DNA of 64,000 bases. Source: Ottelia alismoides (taxonomy: Eukaryota; Streptophyta; Magnoliopsida; Alismatales; Hydrocharitaceae). The position numbers and the translations under genes were made by a program. The notes under the pieces are model-generated. The model saw only the letters and a list, made by a program, of their open reading frames with translations. It did no database searches and was not told the origin of the DNA. Shown in pieces: positions 1 to 11,599 of the stretch. Each line of letters begins with the position of its first letter. The first letter of the stretch is position 1. Location: assembly GCA_037367405.1 (NCBI GenBank), contig JAZKJV010006930.1, positions 186,001 to 250,000 of the forward strand, in the 5' to 3' direction.

Positions 1-1048
1 AGGACAACACAGAAAGTGCTCCAATTTGGCCTATGGTGGCCTACCCTCTTCAAGGATTCTAATGAATTCGTGAAGAGGTGTAATGACTGTCAGAGGATGG
101 GCACTTGTGGACAACGTGATATGATGCCGATGTAGTCCATTCACTTCTGTGAGGTTTTTGACGCATGGGGCATCGATTTCATAGATCCATTCTCTAAGAG
201 TCGGGGATTCTAGTACATTCTGTTTGTTGTAGATTATGTGAGTCCTTGAGTTGAGGCCATCCCCGCTCGAGCCGCAGATGCTAAGACTGTATGCAGATTT
301 TTGAGGAAAAATACCATTTCACGGTCTGGGGTACCTAGAGTTTGGTATCATACGGGGGGACTCACTTTATCAACGACAAGGTAAGGGCCCTTACTTATGA
401 GTTCAGTATTGAACATCGAGTTTCCACTCCATATCATTCCCAGACCAATGGTCTTGCTGATGTATCGAATAGGGAGATAAAGACTATATTGCAGAAGGTT
501 TCCATCCATACATAAAGGATTGGTCACAACTTTTGGACTTGGTCTTGTAGGCCTATAGGACTTCCTTCAAGACACCTTTGGGTACATCTCCCTTTCGTCT
601 CGTTTATGGCAAGTCATGCCACTTGCCTGTGGAGATCAAGCATAAGTCACTTTGGATTGTTACAAAGTTATTATTGGATCTCAAGAGTGTAGGAGATCAA
701 AGAAAAGAAGAGTTGGCAGCCCTGAAGGAGTTGAGAGATACAACCTTTTCGAGTAGTCTACAATACAAGGATAGAGTGAAGATATGACATAATTCTCATA
801 TCAGCCATAAATAATTTGAGCCAAATCAGAGAATGTGTGTATTTGATGCTAGGTTGAGATTATTTCCAGGGAAATTACAAAAGCAAATGGAAGGGACCGT
901 ACTTGGTCAGAAAGGTGCACGACAACGGAAGCATCAACATATCTGAGTTGTCATCTGATTCCACCTTTCAGGTTAACGGTCAGCGCCTGAAGCCATATCT
1001 TGATCATGAACCGTTGATTGTTGACGTTGCCCCTTTTCATTTTGTATG
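1..1048 (+). pseudogene. Athila integrase and pol C-terminus, broken
   Basis: Fragments in several frames match the integrase of the complete element: the segment after the zinc-binding region, the core around HTPYHSQTNGLAD-like sequence (430-460), and an open stretch at 578-787 with SPFRLVYGKSCHLPVEI, the end of the integrase core in Athila proteins. The pol tail with VNGQRLKPYL follows near 970-1000. Stops and frameshifts are frequent, for example the TGA at 785-787, so it cannot encode a working integrase. The family's integrase would join element cDNA to host DNA in the nucleus. This copy looks older than the minus-strand element, since it has more breaks per unit length. Confidence 0.85.
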
Positions 1049-1181
1049 AGATGTGGTCTTTGACTCACATCATTTGCATCTCATACCTGATTTTCACTTC
1101 TCCTTCGCAGTTGTATAGATCTAGATTGTCCATATCATACATTCTTTTTCTCTGACACCTCGTCTTCATCTTATGAGTATG

Positions 1182-1511
1182 CTATACTGAGGGTGTGCTT
1201 TACCCTATGTATAGGGGGGTATCAGACATTGATTATTTATTTGATTCTTTTTACCTCTATTTTGCTGCCTATACTTAGGGATATTTTACCCTAAGTATAG
1301 GGGAGGTAACACATGTACATCCTACTCCTCAGTTTTTCCCTTGTGTACAGTCTACTATTCTTAGGATTATTTGATCCTAAGTATAGGGGGGTCACCGATT
1401 TCTATCCTTTCCACATTCTTTTCACTTCCCAATACTCAACACAAGTTATATCTTCCTTTCATCGCTCTTTGATCACTCTGAGGACATCATCCGAGCTAAG
1501 TATAGGGGGGT
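1182..1511 (+). repeat. Tandem hairpin plus G-run modules (polypurine-tract-like)
   Basis: Three hairpin modules and one half module lie here. Each is an inverted repeat close to CTATACTTAGGAT / ATCCTAAGTATAG with a loop of 6-9 bases, followed directly by GGGGGG or a near variant. Hairpins are at 1182-1214, 1269-1300 and 1352-1386; the half module ends in the G-run at 1505-1510. The G-run together with its preceding stem arm, AAGTATAGGGGGG, matches the element's real polypurine tract. The same array occurs at 50224-50742 on the other strand. Confidence 0.9.
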
Positions 1512-1849
1512 GTTGTATATATTGTTTATATACTTTTGCCATAACTTGTACAAAACTAAAAATCACAAAATTTTTAAATTTTTTCTTGTACATAAAACTT
1601 GTGAACTCTTTTGTAAAAAAGTTTTGTCAAAAATTTTTGTACAAATTATTTGTAAATACCTTTTGTAAACACTATTTTTGTACAAATATTTGTAAAAATG
1701 TTTTTCTTGTAAAATGTTTGTAAATATTTCTGCTATCAAAATTCTGTATATAGTATGAAATTTTTGAAAAATTATTTGAAAATAAAAGTTTGCAAAAATT
1801 GATTGGTAAATGTTTGTAAATATTTTGCAAAACCTTTTCTTCTTGCATT

Positions 1850-3031
1850 CAAAAATCTTTAAAAGAAGGATCTACAAATCGCAATAACAATAATATTTTC
1901 ATGTGGTCGCTACTATCACCTATTCTTTTGAACATCCAACATGTACTTATAAGAATCAAAATCCAAATATTGCAGGCACAAGAGTTCTGGAAACTTTAGT
2001 AGCATCGCATAAATCATAATGCAAAAGATATGATTATATTATTGCGTCCAAAATTTTCCTGTTCAAACTAATTCTCACATATTCTAGAGTAGTTGATAAT
2101 TCGAAAATTGCAGTGCTGGAATCAAGAAAAAAAGTAAGATAAGTGGAGAATCTTATTTTCAATTTGAGGACGTTACTTTTCTTAGGTGCCTAAGTAATCA
2201 CTGCAAAGTTAATCTCATTTATCATACCTTTGCAAAAGTGAGGCAAGGAATTTTATGAAATAACTGTTAATATAATTGATGATTTTTCACCTGAGACTTA
2301 TCATTTGAGTAGAGCTTCATGAAATACCTATTGATATAGTTGATGATATTTTACAAGAATAATTGTGAATTTCGTCCTTGATTTTGATCTAGAATTAAGT
2401 ATGAGAAGGGACATATGGTTAGCATTTAAGGCGTATCAAATCCAACCAACCTTCGTCATTCCATACGTTAAACATACCTTATCATGTCACTCCTACAAAT
2501 GATAAAGCAGCTAATTGCTATTCGAGTACAACCTTCAAATCGAAACCTTGAGCTTCACAATGGTAGGAATCCTTTTCCAAATCTCACCCTAACCTTCAAA
2601 TTGAATCACCACCAGCGATTGGGCGGAGAATAGGTTTTTGTACAAACAACCTTCGATTTTGTCAATTTTTTATTTCTATTAGTGCGTAAATCATAACTAA
2701 AATGGCATTATTTTTTAATCATTTCTTTGTTTTCTAGCATATTTGTAATAAATTTCATGCATTAGTTCACATAACTTTGTAACAATGAATTAAAATTCCA
2801 TAAAGGTAGCTAAATTAGGTTTCTAATACCTAGAAAATTAAGTTAGCTTTATAATTCAATTTTAAAACTTTTGATTGATTAAAAATAAAAATATTTTATA
2901 GAGATCTTCAATTAACCCCCATGTTTGGGGCGAAATTTGGGAATTCGAGCCCTCCACCCACGCCCCACCAAATCATCGAGTTTTCCACCAAACTCCCCCT
3001 TTCTACCCCGCAAGTCCACTAGCCAAACTTT
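1850..3031 (-). repeat. HSP70-linked tandem repeat unit, copy A, first half
   Basis: This stretch aligns by eye along its length with 21690-23060, and its first part (about 1857-2120) also aligns with 32105-32510 upstream of the intact HSP70. I see no convincing gene in it. Relative to the other copy it lacks about 115 bases (present at 22325-22440). It is cut at 3031 by the L1 insertion and resumes at 7874. Inference: in the ancestral tandem array this was HSP70 intergenic and upstream sequence. Confidence 0.75.
3014..3031. repeat. Target-site duplication of the L1 (left copy)
   Basis: The 18-base sequence gtccactagccaaacttt occurs here and again at 7856-7873, on either side of the L1. The paralogous region at 23035-23060 contains the site without an insertion. 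Confidence 0.9.
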
Positions 3032-3166
3032 TTTTTGGTAATTTCTTGTATATTGTATTGAGAAAACTAAACATAAGTTATAGTTACAAGGTAACTTATA
3101 ATTTCAAAAGTCAACATTACAAAAAAATTCCTTGCAAGTCTGCACGATAGTTCACAACGAGAGAAG

Positions 3167-6100
3167 TCAAAAACTCGCTGCTTCTATAAGGTCGGTGATG
3201 CTTCTTGCAGTTTCACTAGCTGTTTTTGTTTTCGCTGTCACCCGTCTAGCATTTCTCTCTTCCCAAATACTCCAGGCAGAGACATTGAGAGCCATAGTGG
3301 CCTTAGTCTTCACTTCGTCTCCAGGAAGGTTTGCGCACCACGTCATAATATAGTTCAGCTCCGTTGAATTAGTTTGTTGAATGCCCAGGGTCCCCAATAC
3401 CTCTGCCCAAACCGTCTTAGGGTAGCTGCAATTGAAGAATAAGTGGTTCCGTGACTCGGGGCAGCAGCCGCAAAGGTAGCATATTCGTGCAAGCGTGATG
3501 TCATGCTTTGATAGCCTATCAAGGGTCGGTAACCGATCCAGGATAGCGTAGTATAAGGTGCATGCATGTTTAGGTATCACAAATCTATTCCAAAGTAGAG
3601 GGGCCCAAGAAACATCTCCCGTCCTCTTCCTAACCAAATCCCAGGCCTCCCTGAAGGAGTACGCCTTCTGTGAAGTTGTCCATTTCACACCATTTTCCGT
3701 TGTAGATGTGGCCGAAGCTAATTTTGTCCTAGCTTCCATGATTGATTTCCAAACCAGGGAATCACCTTTTGATACCGGGCAATCAAAAAAAATCTCGTCC
3801 TTTTATATATCTCTCCCGCATGAAAGAAGGCCATATAGAGTTGTTTGCGGAGAGCACCTTCCATCCCCAATCTATAATCATCGCCTCCCTTATGGAGCTA
3901 AGCGAGCGGATCCCTAGCCCCCCTTCCTTCTTAGGCAAACAGAGCACTTCCCAGCGGACGTGGTGTACCCCAAAAGCCCAAAGAAAATCAGCACAAAGCT
4001 TCTCAATTTTTTTGATCGTTTCACGAGGGATGAGGATTCCAGAGGCCTAAAAGAGACAAACCCCCGCAACAACAGAATTCAAAAGCTGTAGGCGGTTGGC
4101 GATAGTTAGGGACCTTGCTTTCCAGCCACCAAGCAAGGCCCAAACCCTATCCAGTAGCTGTTGCATTACCGCCTTTCTTCTCCTCGCCGGAGCTAGAGGG
4201 ATTCCCAGGTACCTCGCCGGCAAAGGCTGGCACAGAATCCCTGTTTTGAGGCAAAGGTCGAAGTCATTTGCAGCGAGCTTTGGCAGAATTAATCTGTTCT
4301 TGGAGGGGTTTAGCTTGAGACCGGACATTTCTCCAAATTCATCCATGATGCGTCTAATCTCTTTGAGCGAATTCCCAGTTTTTTTGTAAAAGAATAGGAG
4401 GTCGTCCGCGAATATGAGGTGGGAAGGCGCCGTGGCTCTCTCCATGCGTATTGGTCGGATTTTTCCTTGAAGTACCGCCTTTTCCATCATTATGGAGATT
4501 GTGTCCATTGCTAGTACAAAAAGTAGCGGGCTAAGCGGGTCCCCCTGCTGAAGCCCCCTTGTAGGAGCGAAAAACCCACTCGGGGAACCGTTGATAAGTA
4601 CCGAAAACATAGTGGTGGAGATGCAATTTTGGATCCAGCCGATCCACTTATCGTCGAAACCCCTGAGCTTGAGGCTCAATGGGTGTTGCACGGAGTCAAA
4701 TGCCTTTGTTAGATCCACCTTGATGCATGCTTTAGAGCCATTATATCTTCTGCCAAAACCATGCACCACCTCTTGAGCCATCCGAATACAATCACCCATG
4801 TCCCTCCCCTTGATGAAGGCTGTTTGATTTGGCGCCACTAATTGAGGGAGCACACATGCAAGTCTCGCAGCAAGAATCTTGGCGAATATTTTGTATGTGA
4901 CGTTGCAGCATGAGATAGGCCTGAAATCTCCCAATCCGGAAGGCGTCGAGCCTTTTGGAACCAGGGTGAGGAATGTATGGTTGACATCTCTTGAAATAGA
5001 CCCCGCCTCATACGTGTAGTCCATTGCAAGCATCAGGTCGTGTTTAATTAGGGTCCAATGCCTTTTGAAGAAACTTGCGTTAAAGCCATCCGGTTCCGGA
5101 GCTTTTGTCGTCGGAATAGCCTTAACAGCGTTCCATATTTCCGTTTCTGAAAATGGCCTGGACATCCAAGCCTTGGTCTCTTCTCCAATTAAAAACTTTG
5201 GCTGTGGGGGCACTATCCCAATTCACGTCAGACTGAGGAGGGCCAAGAAGTCCCTGGAAGTAAATAACCGCCTCCTCAGCCAATTCTTTTGGCTTATCTA
5301 ATATGTTACCATCCTTATCCAATAGGAATGGTACGTGGTTTCTGGTTTGTCTGGAGCAAGTGGAGATGTGAAAAAAATTTGTGTTTCTGCCGCCGAGCCT
5401 AAGCCAATCAACCCGGCTTTTTTTGCCTCCACATAGATTCCGCCTCTGCTTCGAGCTTTTCTCCGTAACTCTTTGCATCCTTTTCTAATTGGGCGAGAAC
5501 AGGGTCTGAAAGATCTTTCCTAACATCACCGAACATTCTTACCCACTCCTTCAGCCCTTTTTTAACACTTCTAAGCTTGGACTGGAACCTTGTTAGAGGG
5601 TTTCCCCGAACCTCAACATCCCATGTCCTCCTGACGGTGTCGTCGTAGTTGGCTCGCTCTGCCCAATAATCAAAATACTTGAAAGGCTTGCTCCTAGTAG
5701 GAAAAACACCGAACGGTATATTCATGATAAGGTGGTCCGAGGATTGGAGCGGGGAGTACCTCAATTTGATATGCAGATGAGAAATTCGCCAAGCTTCGTT
5801 CACTAACGCTCGATCCAGTCGGGCAGCTATTCTATTTGGCCCGATGGAGGAGTTCGTCCATGTCCATTTATTTCCAACAGCCTCCAGGTATTCAAGGTTT
5901 GCATTGCTAATACACTCGTTGAATTCATCCATCGCTGTTGAGTTTGGTGTGCGCCCACCGATCTTCTCACTGTGGTATCGCATTATGTTAAAGTCCCCTA
6001 AAACTATCCACGGGGAAGAAACATTTTTGCTTAAGTTGAGCAACTCACTCCAGAGTGCTCTCCTTTCTGGAGGGGAAGTGAAACCATAAACCACCGAGAT

Positions 6101-6403
6101 TACCCATTCTAAACCACCAGCATTTATGCATTTTAGTGTTATCATTTGGTCTGAGATTGTCATCGGATTGCAGGACCAGCTTACTGTCTTCCATCCAACA
6201 TAGATCCAACCCAATTGGGTATCATTGTGTATGGTTGTCCAGCCCTGCGGGACAAGGCTTGCAAATTTACTCCTGTTGTCTGGCCGAATCTTGGTTTCGA
6301 CCAGTCCCACGATCTCCGCATTACACCTTAATAAGTCACGAAATATATTCTTCACCTTCCTCGGCCTGTTCAGGCCCCTCGTGTTGCACACAGTGATCAT
6401 CAA
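3167..6403 (-). pseudogene. L1 ORF2: endonuclease and reverse transcriptase, broken
   Basis: The reading runs from an ATG at 6403. The first ~330 residues are an APE-type endonuclease with the expected catalytic signatures: NTRGL near residue 7, VETKI near 37, a GDFN block and a SSDH motif. A frameshift near 5410-5480 precedes the reverse transcriptase (5213-4047), which shows DLTKAFDSV (motif A), GLQQGDPLSPLLFVL (motif B) and IFADDLLFF (catalytic motif C). A stop at about 4047 separates this from the C-terminal part (3739-3167), which has a zf-RVT-like Cys/His cluster (CYLCGCCPESRNHLFF). ORF2 protein nicks target DNA and primes cDNA synthesis on its own RNA. Only a few lesions are visible, so the insertion looks fairly young. 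Confidence 0.9.
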
Positions 6404-7855
6404 TGGGCTGTAGTTTGTTCAACTTGTACGGCGACCGTACCATTTCTAGGTGGAAGATGGCCTTGTGGACCATTGTTTGCCCCTTTCTTTTTCTTTTTGT
6501 GCGAGATGACCTCCCAGTTCGGGTTCTGCACAACACGTCGGTCCGGAATGCCATCCAGGATGCCCGAGGGCATTCGTGCCTGCGACGCCTCCCATTGGTG
6601 GTCACAGGGGCGGTTTAGGTCCAGGGGCTTGGCCGAAGGTATCGATGTCCCAGCTTTCTTGGGCGGGTGGTATGGGCGCTGAAGTAGTGCTCGCGGTCCC
6701 GGCGGGATCGCAGTGAATGGCGCTGGTGAAGACCTTCTGTTAGCTTTCCTCGGATCGAGCGTTCTTTTTGGAATCTCAGCTGCCTCATCGACATTGCCCT
6801 CCGAGGAGTTGAATCGGTGCTCAAGTTCTATTTCCGGCGCCTCCGACGGCCAATCCCCAGAAGGTACATCCGGTGGGAGGGGCCCCTCCCACGTAGGTAT
6901 TTCTGGCACCGTAAAGGGTGCATTTGAACCCTCAGCATTCTGTTGCTCATCACGAAAGTCGACTCCCAGTTCTCCTCCACATTTCGTAATGCTATCATTG
7001 ATGTGCTCTTGTTCTTCGTTGGAGGGAGGGGGTTGCGCAGTGTACTGCTGGCAGTCGAGTCCAAAGGAGCAACATGATCCACACCTGGGGGGTTCCATTC
7101 CAGGTTAACGCCGATGTGGATGCATTTTCCGTTGCCGTAAACGAGGGGGATGGAGCTCGGGATATGGGTAGAAAGTAACCTTCTTGCATCCATGAATAGC
7201 GGCGTACCGATGATGCTGGCCAGTTTGTTTAGGACGATGCTGGAGTAGTGCCCAAGTGGAAGATCATGGAACCTGACACAGAGCGGGATCTCCGATAGAA
7301 GATCTTTTTGCAGGCAGGAGTGTTCGCCTCCCATCGCTTAAGAACCATGAGTCTACTCTAGAAGAGCCACGGCCCCCGTCTAGCAGCCGTTGGCACTCCG
7401 CCTCATAGGATAGTTGGATGTAGAAGAAGCCATTGGGTCGGGCCACCCGTTTATATCCCCCATCGGTTTCCAAACCTTTTCCACAAACGATGTTAGGTGT
7501 TTGTAGTATGGCCTTTTTCCCAACACATAGAAGACGAGGGTGTTTGCCCACTGCTCTTCCAGTTTGGCGATGTCCGCCGCGGTAAGCATTGCCACCGGAC
7601 GTCCATCCACAAATGAGGGCTCCACATAGCTTAGCCTCCTGCTAGGCAGTGGGGAGAGATTATTACAACTGATTTCCTTCTTGGTGAATGTATCTTTGTT
7701 CGGTCGACCGACATCCGCGCGAGGCTTAGATGGGAGGGAGGTATGGCTATCTAGGGCAGGAGGTGGATTAGGGTTAGGGTTAGGGTGTAGGGGTGGGGGT
7801 GGGGGTGGGGGTGGGGGCAGGTCCATTTGAGCACCGCGTTTTTTGATGGGTTTGG
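6400..7855 (-). pseudogene. L1 ORF1: DUF4283 and zinc-knuckle protein, broken
   Basis: This is the RNA-binding ORF1 protein of plant L1 elements. The likely start is the ATG at 7825, followed by a proline-rich, low-complexity stretch. A DUF4283-like domain follows, with WANTLVFYVLGKRPYY near 7550 and the downstream block LPLCVRF/LPLGHYSS near 7250. At least two frameshifts lie between 7551 and 7264. After the domain comes a Cys-rich knuckle (CGSCCSFGLDC near 7080), then a charged C-terminal tail to 6400, directly beside the ORF2 start at 6403. The near-overlap of the two ORFs is typical of L1. The breaks prevent a full product. Confidence 0.8.
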
Positions 7856-7873
7856 GTCCACTAGCCAAACTTT
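7856..7873. repeat. Target-site duplication of the L1 (right copy)
   Basis: Exact match to 3014-3031, at the 5' end of the L1. Confidence 0.9.
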
Positions 7874-9021
7874 ATTATCTCTTTTGTGGTAACCATCCGA
7901 CAACCCTCTGCTTTGTCATTTAGTACATCCAATCATTCATTTCTTTCTACAATTTCATTTCAACGAAAAAATATTATATTATGCTATCTTTTCAAGTTAA
8001 AATTATAAAATACTCAACGACTAATCGATTTTTCTGTACTTCATAAAAGTTAAATCACAATAAAACCTCCATCAAAATATCAAAACAAACAAAAGGACTA
8101 TCCACCCAATAACCAATTTTGGAAGGTTTTCCTATTACATTGATATAAGTAAATAATACCTAATAATATCACATTCTCAATTAAAATCCTCAAACACTTA
8201 CAACAAATAGTCTATAAATACATTTTATTAGTAAAAAAACAAAAGAAAATAAAATCAAGTAATTGTTTTAGTAATTAAATCATTCCAGGGGTCTGAAAAA
8301 TAGAGATTCCATATAAATTTTAATATAAAATATATAAGTACATAAACATTACGAGAAATATTGTTAGATAATATAGAATTATATATAAAACATAAAAAAT
8401 GTATACATTAAAAATTACATAAAACCTTACAACCATTCCAAAAAGATCGAAGCAAAATCAAAATGACATCAAGAGCATAAATTTTTTATAACTTTAAAAG
8501 TATTGTAAAAAGAAAATGCAGAATAAAAAAATAAACTAAGCATTAACTTCCCTGAGATCGAATTGTATGTACCACACCTATACATCACTTAAATAAAACA
8601 TAAGAATATGATATATTAATGGGGTTACAATGACAAATTAAAGTCCTTAAATGAACAAATCCAGATTAGGACTTTCCTCTGGCCAAAAAAATCTTATTAG
8701 GAAGATTCACAATCCCTCTTTAAAAAAAATACTCCTACCTCTCAACCCCTCTTATCATCACGTATTCTTCTAAACCCAATCGATGATCATCATTAGAAAA
8801 AAGTTCATTAAGCAAAAGCTGTTCTCTGAAACATGCTCTACTTCCACCCTTCAACTGTTGTTTGCTAAAAAAACAGAAAAAAAAATAAATATGAATTTGC
8901 TACCAAACGTCAGAAAACTATATTTCATACATTATCTTTTTTTATTTCAATTCACACGACAGTTGAGCATCAAAATACCAGACAGTTCTTGCTCTTCAGG
9001 AGCTTTCCTTGGAGAAATGCT
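7874..9021 (-). repeat. HSP70-linked tandem repeat unit, copy A, second half
   Basis: This is the continuation of the copy A unit after the L1. It aligns with 23060-23358, 26698-27043 and 29337-29793, which together form the downstream region and 3' UTR of the intact HSP70. It has neither the RTE nor the truncated L1 found in the other copy, so it shows the empty sites for both. It is A/T-rich and I see no open gene in it. Confidence 0.8.
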
Positions 9022-9152
9022 TTAGCTTATAATGCATTGAGAGCAACAAGACATCAGTCCAGTGTCATCGGATGCTCTTTCACAACTCTGCTGCAGCTTC
9101 CGTGACCTGTCTATGTACTCACGAGCTTCAGCATCTGGATTTGTCTGCAACC
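9022..9152 (-). pseudogene. HSP70 copy A, only the last ~43 codons remain
   Basis: The sequence is nearly identical to the 3' end of the intact HSP70 at 29794-29925: the same stop codon (TAA at 9022-9024) and the same unusual ending SCCSQCIIS. Homology stops abruptly at about 9152, where an Athila LTR-end relic begins. The upstream flank of this copy reappears at about 21690, so most of its coding region was lost in or next to the Athila insertion between 9153 and 21690. Confidence 0.88.
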
Positions 9153-9410
9153 CACAAAAAAGAGAACATATAGATAACTTGTTCTCAACTACTTTTGAGC
9201 ATGTCTGTCCGATCTATCCTGCTTGTTCCCTATGTTCGACCTCTATATGCTTGTACGCTATACACATCCATTGTAGAGTTATAATAAATTTTAACTCCAC
9301 ATTACTTTTTATTGCTTAATTAACATTGTGGGTTAATTGTTGTTTGAAGACCAGATTTCTTCTGGGTCTCCATAGCGACTGTATCTCCGCATGTGTGAGA
9401 CATATTTTAG
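9153..9410 (+). repeat. Truncated Athila LTR 3' end
   Basis: This piece resembles the last ~300 bases of the other LTRs: a block around ccctatgttcgacc, then ttataataaattttaactcc and gtgggttaattgttg, in the same order as at 41250-41360. No primer binding site follows. Instead the sequence runs into the post-pol spacer. Confidence 0.65.
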
Positions 9411-11334
9411 ACCTTTGAAAAATCCTCTTCAACAAGGGTCATATATACGGTGTATATACTTTAGCCATAACTTATACTTTTGTATTTTCAAAAATATGGC
9501 TAATCAATAAAACACATCAATAATTCTTCGAAAGCACTGTAAAAAACATGTTAAAAATGTTTTGCAAAATGTTTGAAAAATGGTTGGAAAATCTCTTTGC
9601 AGAATATTTTGAAAATTGTTTGGAAAATGTTTCGTAAAATGTTATTAAAACCTCATAAAAGTATGGTTTGTAAAAACTTTTTTGTTTGTTTGAGTAAAAC
9701 ATTTTGAAATTTTATTTGCAAATGATTTCAAAAATGGTTGAAAATATGTTTGAAAAATCTATATATAGTATTTGGAAAATCTTTGCAAAATGATGATCAA
9801 ATTTTGTAAATGTTTGTGAAAATTATTTGTCAAAATTATTTACAAAAATAAGTTTTCAAAATTTTTGTGAAAATATTTTCAAAAATATTTTGAAAATCTT
9901 GTGTAAATAACAACTCAAATAAAAACCTTACAATAATGTAAAAAAGTTGTACAGAAATTTTATAAATATTTGCTAACACTCAACTTGTAAAATCCCTTGT
10001 ATAAAATACACCATCACCTTTACAGATGCACTCCCGTATAAATAGTTGTACATTATCTTTCTAAAATCTCTAAAAACTTGCAAAATTCAAAACCCAAAAG
10101 CATTTGCAAAAATCTTTTCAAAAACCTAAAAATTTGCAATTTTTTAAAAATCCGTAAAACATCAAAATAAGAAAATAACTTCACAAAAATACTTTCCTTG
10201 CATTGTACATAGCATTTTTATTTTTTGGATTGATGTCGATAAGTCAACTATTCTAAGTAAAGTTCGAAGTTTGGAACTTGGTTGGACTTTAATCCACTTA
10301 ATCAGATGAACAATATAGGAACTGGAATTGAGATACTTCACATATGCTAGACTTAATTCTTTGAGACCATGAGTCTCGGTTCATTGTCGTCTTGATTGCC
10401 TAAGTAGAATATTTTGGAACACACGCTTGTCGACAATGACCTAGCTTGCACACCTACACTTTGCTCATCTCAGCTGAAATGGTAGAGGCTAGATTTGCTG
10501 GCATGAGACACAAGCTAATGGAAAACATCAGAAGTCACACATTTATGGCCATTGTACCCAAACTCGATCCAGTAGCTATGAGGTCTAATGACACAAGATT
10601 TTGGGTTGCAATAATGCTTCAAAATAGGGACAGTCTATTGAATCAAGAGGAACAAATCCTTAAGTAAATGTTGTTGTACATAGTATTCAAAAAAATACAA
10701 AATCAAAAACTCCAAAAAATAGACGGGTAAAAGTAAAAGAAAAATTGATTCCCGTCGTAGAATGTATATAGTTAATAAGTAAGCTTGGGCTTCAAAGCCA
10801 AATCCATGTGAGCATACAGCCAGATGACTTGGCTACATTACTCAAGCATCTTAGGATAGGTATCTATACTGGTTACCGTCCATTCTCTTCTCCACCCCTC
10901 TTCTTGAGCTGGTTGTACTCGAACATAGAAGGGATACCTCACTTCTTGAGGAAAGATTTGTTGGATTGAGGAATTTGGGTCGCCATGTTGGAGAGAACTG
11001 ACTTTTACCGCTTCAGTCGAGAGTAGCTACATACCACTGACACTATACAAGATTGACTTACCGACATAAGAGACCGCGTATGACATTAACTTGTTCTGAC
11101 CTATCTTTCAAGGAGACTTGGGAAAATTTTTGTGAATCTTTAAGGCCATTGTGTTTCAAGTTCGATTCCCTAGAAGGTTCCGATCAAACCTAAATTCCAA
11201 AGGTCTGACTGAGATCCAAACTTTGATTTTATGAGAACAAGTTTGAAAGTTAAAATCAACCTAATTTCTTTATTTTTCATCTCTTTATTTTCTACACTTA
11301 TAGACATAAGTGTTTTCTAGGGACTAGCAAAGGC
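9411..11334 (+). other. Athila post-pol spacer, non-coding
   Basis: This matches, in opposite orientation, the 48100-50220 spacer of the complete element. It starts with a block around gtgtatatactttagccataactt, is A/T-rich to about 10200, then has a better-conserved stretch at 10250-11000. A 73-codon open stretch (10446-10667) corresponds to one of 124 codons in the other copy, but indels shift the frame between them, so I do not call a gene. Athila relatives can carry an env-like gene at this position; I see none here. Confidence 0.7.
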
Positions 11335-11347
11335 AAGTATAGGGGAG
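11335..11347 (+). promoter_or_regulatory. Polypurine tract of the (+) Athila
   Basis: AAGTATAGGGGAG ends exactly where the LTR begins with TGATGAATC. An upstream inverted repeat, TTTTCTAG-GGA-CTAGCAAA (11313-11330), precedes it. The family's plus-strand DNA synthesis would start here. Confidence 0.85.
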
Positions 11348-11599
11348 TGATGAATCTCCATTCATCATCTTTGTTCTTTCATTTTGGCCTTTAAACCTTA
11401 GCCAAATGCATGTAAATAACATTATTTTGCATAAAATAACATCTATTATTTATTTTGTAAAAATTATATAAAATACTTTATTTAAAAGCTAAAATAAAAG
11501 AATAAAGAAAAGAAAAAAAGAAAAAGGAATGAAATACCCATAGGTGTTGAATGACCCTAGACCTCGAGATCTAGGCATCATAATTACTGGGTCGACAAG

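Larger units (their letters stand above)
1..1850 (+). mobile_element. Decayed Athila-clade Ty3/gypsy relic, 3' internal part
   Basis: The segment holds, in order, a broken integrase, the pol C-terminus, a hairpin array (1182-1511) and the start of an A/T-rich spacer. The same order occurs in the complete minus-strand Athila at 44226-63297, which identifies the family. It stops near 1850, where sequence matching the HSP70 upstream region begins, so its spacer end, polypurine tract and 3' LTR are missing at this place. The 5' part lies outside the window. Confidence 0.85.
3032..7855 (-). mobile_element. L1-type LINE, nearly full length
   Basis: A non-LTR retrotransposon of about 4.8 kb lies between two 18-base duplications. 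Its 3' end is the T-run at 3029-3036 (poly-A on the minus strand). It carries ORF1 with a DUF4283-like region and a zinc knuckle, then ORF2 with endonuclease, reverse transcriptase and a C-terminal zf-RVT/CCHC region, the standard plant L1 order. The 5' end falls only about 30 bases before the first plausible ORF1 ATG (7825), so the 5' UTR is very short or missing. It sits in HSP70 downstream sequence in copy A only. Confidence 0.93.

Noticed and set aside
7768..7785. Three TTAGGG units that look like telomeric repeat
   Set aside because: They lie in frame inside the proline-rich start of L1 ORF1 (Asn-Pro repeats on the minus strand) next to other low-complexity GGGGGT repeats. Three units inside a transposon ORF do not indicate a telomere.
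9022..9152. HSP70 fragment captured by an Athila element
   Set aside because: The fragment continues into HSP70 downstream sequence at 7874-9021 in the same order as in the intact gene, so it is residual host DNA beside the insertion, not transduced cargo.
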